A stretch of DNA of 19,037 nucleotides, taken from the NCBI GenBank assembly GCA_943327025.2, contig CALPVO020000004.1, positions 1 through 19,037 of the forward strand. Reading direction: 5' to 3'. The position numbers and the translations under genes were made by a program. The DNA comes from Janthinobacterium lividum (GTDB lineage Bacteria > Pseudomonadota > Gammaproteobacteria > Steroidobacterales > Steroidobacteraceae). The notes beneath the pieces are model-generated. The model made no database searches. It saw only the letters and a list, made by a program, of their open reading frames with translations, and was not told the origin of the DNA. Positions 15,194 through 19,037 of the stretch are shown here, in pieces; the first letter of the stretch is position 1, and each line of letters begins with the position of its first letter.

Positions 15194-15229
15194 TCGATTG
15201 TTCGAATCGAACCGATAGGCTGTGCGTAT
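15193..15229. promoter_or_regulatory. OxyR-type binding site upstream of oxyR
   Basis: Four tetramers, ATCG (15193), GAAT (15204), ATAG (15215) and GTAT (15226), are each separated by exactly seven bases. This fits the known OxyR pattern ATAG-N7-CTAT-N7-ATAG-N7-CTAT with 12 of 16 bases. It ends 20 bp before the oxyR ATG, where autorepression is usual, and abuts a leftward promoter. I see no strong sigma-70 promoter for oxyR itself; it must lie within or close to this site. Confidence 0.6.
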
Positions 15230-15249
15230 CGTGCTGCCGGAGCCTTCCC

Positions 15250-16146
15250 ATGAACTTGCGTGACCTGAAATACCTCGTGGCCCTTGCGGACACCCGTCAC
15301 TTCGGCAAGGCGGCGGAGCGCTGCTTCGTCAGCCAGCCCACGCTGTCCGCGCAAATCAAGAAGCTCGAGGACTATCTCGGGGTGGCCTTGGTGGAGCGTC
15401 AGCCGCGTAACGTGGCACTCACGGCTGCTGGCGAAGAAGTGGTGGAGCGCGCGCGGCGCGTCATTCGCGACACTGACGATATTGTCGATTTGGCGCACCT
15501 GTCGCGCGACCCCCTGGCCGGCAAGCTGCGCATTGGGCTTATCCCCACCATCGGCCCCTATCTTCTCCCCCACGTCATGCACAAGCTGCGCAAGGCCTTG
15601 CCGAAGCTGCAGGTGCTGCTGTTTGAATACCAAACACGTCCCTTGCTGCAGAAGCTCCGTATCGGCGAACTGGACATGGCGGTCTTGGCGTTGCCTGCCG
15701 AGGAGGAAGGCCTCGATAGCTGTGTGCTGTACGAGGAGCCGTTTCTGGTCGCCATGCCGGCCACCCACCGCTTCGCTACGCAAAAAGCGGTGAAGCCCAC
15801 GGAACTGCACGGCGAAAAATTGCTGTTGCTGGAGGATGGGCACTGCTTGCGCGACCAAGCGCTGGAAGTGTGCAGCCTGCTGGCCGTGGACGAGGAAGCG
15901 GACTTTCGCGCTACCAGTCTCGAGACGTTGCGGCAGATGGTAGGTTCCGGGCTCGGTATTACCTTGCTGCCGAAACTGGCAGCGGAAGGCCCGTTTGCGG
16001 CGAGCAAGACGCTGGTGACGAAACCGTTCACCCACCCGCAGCCGGGGCGGTCCGTGGGTACCGTGTGGCGGCGCAGTTCCACCCGTCGACCCGCCATCGA
16101 GATGGTCAATAGCGTGTTGGCCAAGGCCGTGGCGACCAAGCCGTGA
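15250..16146 (+). CDS. oxyR: Hydrogen peroxide-sensing regulator OxyR
   Basis: LysR-family transcription factor activated by an intramolecular disulfide on exposure to peroxide; it controls catalase, peroxidase and iron-storage genes. 298 residues. The N-terminal winged helix begins MNLRDLKYLVALADTRHFGK and includes FVSQPTLSAQIKKLE. The sensor motif LLLLEDGHCLRDQALEVC gives Cys199 and Cys208, the same numbering as E. coli OxyR, followed by FRATSLETLRQMV and GITLLP. GGAG lies seven bases before the ATG. It is followed by yheU with a four-base GTGA overlap. The upstream gap of 239 bp holds an OxyR-like site and a possible divergent small RNA. Confidence 0.96.
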   Translation: MNLRDLKYLVALADTRHFGKAAERCFVSQPTLSAQIKKLEDYLGVALVERQPRNVALTAAGEEVVERARRVIRDTDDIVDLAHLSRDPLAGKLRIGLIPTIGPYLLPHVMHKLRKALPKLQVLLFEYQTRPLLQKLRIGELDMAVLALPAEEEGLDSCVLYEEPFLVAMPATHRFATQKAVKPTELHGEKLLLLEDGHCLRDQALEVCSLLAVDEEADFRATSLETLRQMVGSGLGITLLPKLAAEGPFAASKTLVTKPFTHPQPGRSVGTVWRRSSTRRPAIEMVNSVLAKAVATKP

Positions 16147-16436
16147 ACAACGAGTCGCGCGCTTCGGGCGATGACGAGGATGTGCCGGGCTACGGCGTGA
16201 CGGGTTCTGCCGATGACACTCCAGCAGAACCGGTGCTCGTGCCGCCGGAGGACCTGCCTGCGGAGTTACTGCGCGCCGTCATTGAGGCGTTCGTGCTGCG
16301 CGAGGGCACTGAATACGGCGAACGTGACTACACGCTCGACGAGAAGGTGGCCCATGTGGAGCAGCAACTGCGCAAAGGCGACGCGCATATTGTCTACGAC
16401 CCCAATACGCAGAGCGTGGATATCCGCCTGCGTTGA
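16143..16436 (+). CDS. yheU: YheU family (UPF0270) protein
   Basis: 97-residue small protein. Residues 31-97 match E. coli YheU (VLVPPEDL, then LLRAVIEAFVLREGTEYGER, LDEKVAHVEQQLRKGDAHIVYD and VDIRLR). The function is unknown. The GTG at 16143 overlaps the oxyR stop (GTGA), suggesting coupling, and adds a 30-residue acidic tail rich in Asp, Glu and Ser. The GTG at 16233 would start exactly where E. coli YheU starts and is a serious alternative; neither has a good Shine-Dalgarno. Co-transcribed with oxyR. Confidence 0.85.
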   Translation: MNNESRASGDDEDVPGYGVTGSADDTPAEPVLVPPEDLPAELLRAVIEAFVLREGTEYGERDYTLDEKVAHVEQQLRKGDAHIVYDPNTQSVDIRLR

Positions 16437-16445
16437 TGGGGAGTT

Positions 16446-16465
16446 GGTAGCGGGCTGGTGCTACC
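16446..16465. repeat. Short inverted repeat between convergent yheU and the lipoprotein gene
   Basis: GGTAGC (16446-16451) and GCTACC (16460-16465) with an 8-base loop span the stop codon of the lipoprotein gene. It may be a weak terminator for either strand; there is no T-tract. Confidence 0.3.
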
Positions 16466-17285
16466 GGGGCTTGGCCACCAGACGGAAACGCACTTCGATA
16501 GGGTCGCCCACTTTGAGCAAGCCTCCTGCTGCGCTATAGGGCGTCAGCCCCAGTTCCGCATGGGTGACGCTCCATGTGCCGCTCGCTACATAGCTGCCGT
16601 GGCTGCCGTCCCCATCGACACTCTCTGCATCCAGCGCGCGCACCGTCACTGTCAGCGGACGCGCGAATTCAGCGCCCTTTATGGCGAATACCACGGTAGC
16701 GAGGAAGGTTCCAGCGGTCGGTTCAACGGTAGACAGTTGTTGCAGGCGTAGCCCTATCTCCGGAAACCGCGCCGCGTCGAGCAGCACGGGTGAAAGCATG
16801 TGTTCGCGCGTACCGGCGATGGCGGCAGCATCGGGAACGGTGTTGAAGCCCTCGCCAGCCGCAGCGCGTTCCTCCGGGAGGTCTACCTGGAGCGCATTCA
16901 CCGGGAAGGCCGCACTGAAGTACGCTTTTGTGAGGTCGCTCGGGTCGAAGTTGGCTGCGCCACGCACGGCCTTCGTGACGATGACATGGCGATGCCCGAG
17001 ACGCGCCAGAGGGCCCGCCGGGTCCAAACGCAGCTCGATGCGGCTGTCGCCATCATGCAATTGCAGGGCGGTGGCGGGTTCCGCCGGCGCAGGCAACACC
17101 GACACCGGTGTTGGCTCGACCGCCGGCGTAGTCGGCAGGTTGGCGCAACTCACTACGGCGAGCACTACTGCTGCGAGCAGGCCCGCCCCCAGAACGAAAC
17201 TGCGGGCTGTCGCGAGCGAGTTCACGCTGGCAAAGACCGTGAATCTGGGCTTTTTGGGGGAGAGAACTCGTTCGCGATGCTTCAT
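16461..17285 (-). CDS. YceI-like domain lipoprotein
   Basis: 274-residue predicted lipoprotein. A long N-terminus with a hydrophobic stretch (about 29-46) ends in a lipobox, AVVSC, with Cys47. The next residue is Ala rather than Asp, which favours the outer membrane. A Pro/Ala/Thr-rich linker (48-72) leads to a YceI-like beta-barrel domain: DSRIELRLDPAGPLARLGHRHVI, YFSAAFPVNALQVDLPEE, HMLSPVLLDAARFPEIGLR and a closing GDPIEVRFRLVAK. YceI proteins bind amphiphilic or isoprenoid lipids; a ligand here is unknown. ATG 17285 is 4 bases from the stop of the RND pump gene, so the two are surely co-transcribed. A GTG at codon 21 would give a more usual signal length. Confidence 0.75.
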   Translation of the reverse strand: MKHRERVLSPKKPRFTVFASVNSLATARSFVLGAGLLAAVVLAVVSCANLPTTPAVEPTPVSVLPAPAEPATALQLHDGDSRIELRLDPAGPLARLGHRHVIVTKAVRGAANFDPSDLTKAYFSAAFPVNALQVDLPEERAAAGEGFNTVPDAAAIAGTREHMLSPVLLDAARFPEIGLRLQQLSTVEPTAGTFLATVVFAIKGAEFARPLTVTVRALDAESVDGDGSHGSYVASGTWSVTHAELGLTPYSAAGGLLKVGDPIEVRFRLVAKPR

Positions 17286-17288
17286 GGT

Positions 17289-19037
17289 TTACGGCGCCAG
17301 CGACTTCAGCTTCACATCGGGTGGCAGCAGCTTGTACATGGCGGGCGTTACCAGGCGCGCCAGCAGCGTGGACGACAGCAGGCCACCGATGATGACGATG
17401 GCCAGTGGCGAGTACAGCAGTGAGCCTTGCACGGCCAGCGGCATCAAGCCGCCGATGGCAGTAGCCGAGGTGAGTAGGATGGGGAAGAAACGAATGGTAC
17501 CGGCCTGCTCGATGGCCTCGTCGAGACCTACCCCTTCAGCGCGCAGTTGGTTGGTGAAGTCCACGAGCAGAATAGAGTTCTTGATCTCGATACCCAGCAG
17601 CGCCAGCAAGCCGATGAGGCCAGTGAACGACAGGGTATATCCGGTAATCAGCAGGGCGAGCAAGGCGCCGGTGACACCGAGCGGTATGACGGTGGCCACG
17701 ATGAGCGTAGAGCGGAAGCTGCCGAATTCCAGCACGAGCACTGCCATGATGCCGAAGGCTGCCACGAGGAATGCCGTGCCAATACCGCCAAACGCTTCTT
17801 CGCGCGCTTCCACTTCGCCAGCTACGGTGATGCGATAACCGGGCGGCAGAGTGAAACTCTGATCCATTTGCTTGAGCAAGCTGCGAGTGACTTTGTCCGT
17901 GGCGTAGCCGGTGCGTGTGTAGGCCGAAATCGTCACTTGGCGCTCGCGGTTGTACCGATTGATGACGTTGGGCGCGCTTTCGAAGTGCGGGTTCGAAATA
18001 GCCGATAGCGGAACTTGCTGGCCGGTCACGGTATTCACGCGAATTTGCTGCAACAACGCCAGCGTTGGGCGCTCCTCGATGGGCAGCCGCAGCATGATGG
18101 GATGTTCGTCGCCGTCCGACTCGCGGAAGCGTCCCAGTGGCTGACCGGCCACGGCGATACGCACCGTGCGGTCTGCCTCCACCGAAGACACGCCAAGCAG
18201 CGCCGCCTTGGAAGGATCGATTCCGAGGTTCAAGTCGGTGCGCCGCAGGTAGAGCGGGTTGTTCACGTCGCGCAGGCCCGGTTGCTGCTTCAGCAGCACT
18301 TCCAGTTCGCCCGCCAGTCGACGCAGAGTGGCTAGTTCCGGGCCAGTAATGCGAACTGCCACGGGGGCGTCAACGGGCGGGCCGTTTTCGTATTGCTTCA
18401 CCGTGATGCGAGCGCCCGCATAGCCGCGGAATTTTTCGCGCAGTTCATCGAAAAGCTTTGGCGAACGGCGCGGGTCGAAGGCGTGAAGTTCCACGAGCAC
18501 CTCGCCCAAATCGGCCGAGGTGCCGCTTGGGAAGGTGTTGTAGTAAATGAAAGGCTGGCTGTGGCCCACGTTGGTAAACCACTGCTTGATCTCGGGGTGT
18601 TGGCCCAGTTCAGCCTCCACAAAGCGCAGCGCACGGTCCGTATCCGCCAGACTGGCGCCGTCGGCGGCGTTAACGCGGACCAGAAACTGTGGCACATCGG
18701 CTGTTGGAAAGACGCTGACGCCAATAACCGGCACGAGTGCGATGGACCCGAGAAAGACGGCGCCAGCAACGCTCAGGGTGCGCTTGGGGCGGGCGAGAGC
18801 CCACTTCAGTGCGGGGCCATATACGCGGTGGATGGTGCGCATCGTGCCATGGAGCAGTCGGTCTGCCATGGCATCGAAACGTTCCATGCGACCACCGGTA
18901 GGCGGTCCGGGGTTGCGCAGAAAGTGCGAGGAGAGGAATGGGATGATGGTGTAGGCGACCAGCATCGAGGCGATGACGGTCATCATCACGGCAGCCGGCA
19001 GTGAACGGATGAAGGCGCCCGGGCCTTCGGGCAGGAA
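17289..19037 (-). CDS. RND efflux transporter permease, C-terminal part (N-terminus outside the window)
   Basis: Proton-driven inner-membrane pump of the AcrB/HAE family. The 582 visible residues are the C-terminal part of a protein of about 1000-1050. The frame stays open to the right edge and begins FLPEGPGAFIRSLPAA, so the GTG near 18989 is not a start. Order: membrane helices to about residue 40, the amphipathic linker, helix 7 (TLSVAGAVFLGSIALVPVIG), a large periplasmic loop with FTNVGHSQPFIYYNTFP and TVTGQQVPLSAIS, then helices 8-12 including TGLIGLLALLGIEIKNSILL and RFFPILLTSATAIGGLMPLA. The matching membrane-fusion protein would lie upstream, off the window. The YceI-like lipoprotein gene directly downstream is an unusual partner. 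The substrate cannot be told. Confidence 0.92.
   Translation of the reverse strand, partial: FLPEGPGAFIRSLPAAVMMTVIASMLVAYTIIPFLSSHFLRNPGPPTGGRMERFDAMADRLLHGTMRTIHRVYGPALKWALARPKRTLSVAGAVFLGSIALVPVIGVSVFPTADVPQFLVRVNAADGASLADTDRALRFVEAELGQHPEIKQWFTNVGHSQPFIYYNTFPSGTSADLGEVLVELHAFDPRRSPKLFDELREKFRGYAGARITVKQYENGPPVDAPVAVRITGPELATLRRLAGELEVLLKQQPGLRDVNNPLYLRRTDLNLGIDPSKAALLGVSSVEADRTVRIAVAGQPLGRFRESDGDEHPIMLRLPIEERPTLALLQQIRVNTVTGQQVPLSAISNPHFESAPNVINRYNRERQVTISAYTRTGYATDKVTRSLLKQMDQSFTLPPGYRITVAGEVEAREEAFGGIGTAFLVAAFGIMAVLVLEFGSFRSTLIVATVIPLGVTGALLALLITGYTLSFTGLIGLLALLGIEIKNSILLVDFTNQLRAEGVGLDEAIEQAGTIRFFPILLTSATAIGGLMPLAVQGSLLYSPLAIVIIGGLLSSTLLARLVTPAMYKLLPPDVKLKSLAP

Noticed and set aside
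1..19037. CRISPR arrays, tRNA or rRNA genes, insertion sequences, phage attachment sites
   Set aside because: No regular spaced repeats, no tRNA T-arm with acceptor pairing, no transposase motif. XerC here is the housekeeping recombinase, judged by its dapF neighbourhood.

Overview
The window looks like chromosomal DNA from a high-GC gammaproteobacterium. The evidence is the dapF / DUF484 / xerC gene order, a split pntAA-pntAB-pntB operon, an OxyR matching the E. coli type including Cys199/Cys208 spacing, and a YheU homologue. I cannot name a genus; the Xanthomonadales/Nevskiales neighbourhood is a guess. Genes are tightly packed. I see no insertion sequence, phage gene, tRNA, rRNA or CRISPR array.

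Layout. (1) Positions 2-3266, + strand: an extended-SDR epimerase/dehydrogenase (cut by the left edge), a membrane steroid 5-alpha-reductase homologue very like the animal enzymes, and an exported N-acyl-D-amino-acid deacylase. (2) 3248-4083, - strand: one open frame joining a HicA-like Cys-rich domain to a helix-turn-helix protein, with a near-consensus promoter and a palindrome over its -35 box; it looks like a fused toxin-antitoxin. (3) 4210-7131, - strand: a strong terminator and the proton-translocating transhydrogenase operon. (4) 7302-11108, + strand: HNH endonuclease (probably leaderless), stand-alone 5'-3' exonuclease, fatty acyl-CoA synthetase and an orphan MauE-like membrane protein. 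(5) 11123-13635, - strand: xerC, DUF484 and dapF. (6) 13634-16436, + strand: rimO, whose start codon overlaps that of dapF, then oxyR and yheU. (7) 16461-19037, - strand: a YceI-like lipoprotein gene after an RND efflux pump gene that runs off the right edge.

The most interesting non-coding stretch is the 239-bp rimO-oxyR gap. It contains an OxyR-type four-element site with exact 7-bp spacing, a leftward promoter whose -35 touches that site, a 5' stem-loop with a C-rich loop, and a leftward intrinsic terminator with eight U although no leftward gene ends there. Together these predict a roughly 95-nt small RNA transcribed divergently from oxyR, arranged like E. coli OxyS. This is inference from sequence layout only.

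Functional themes are redox balance (transhydrogenase, OxyR), lipid or steroid-like chemistry (5-alpha-reductase homologue, SDR, acyl-CoA synthetase), chromosome maintenance (XerC, exonuclease, HNH), cell wall and lysine precursor synthesis (DapF), and ribosomal protein modification (RimO).
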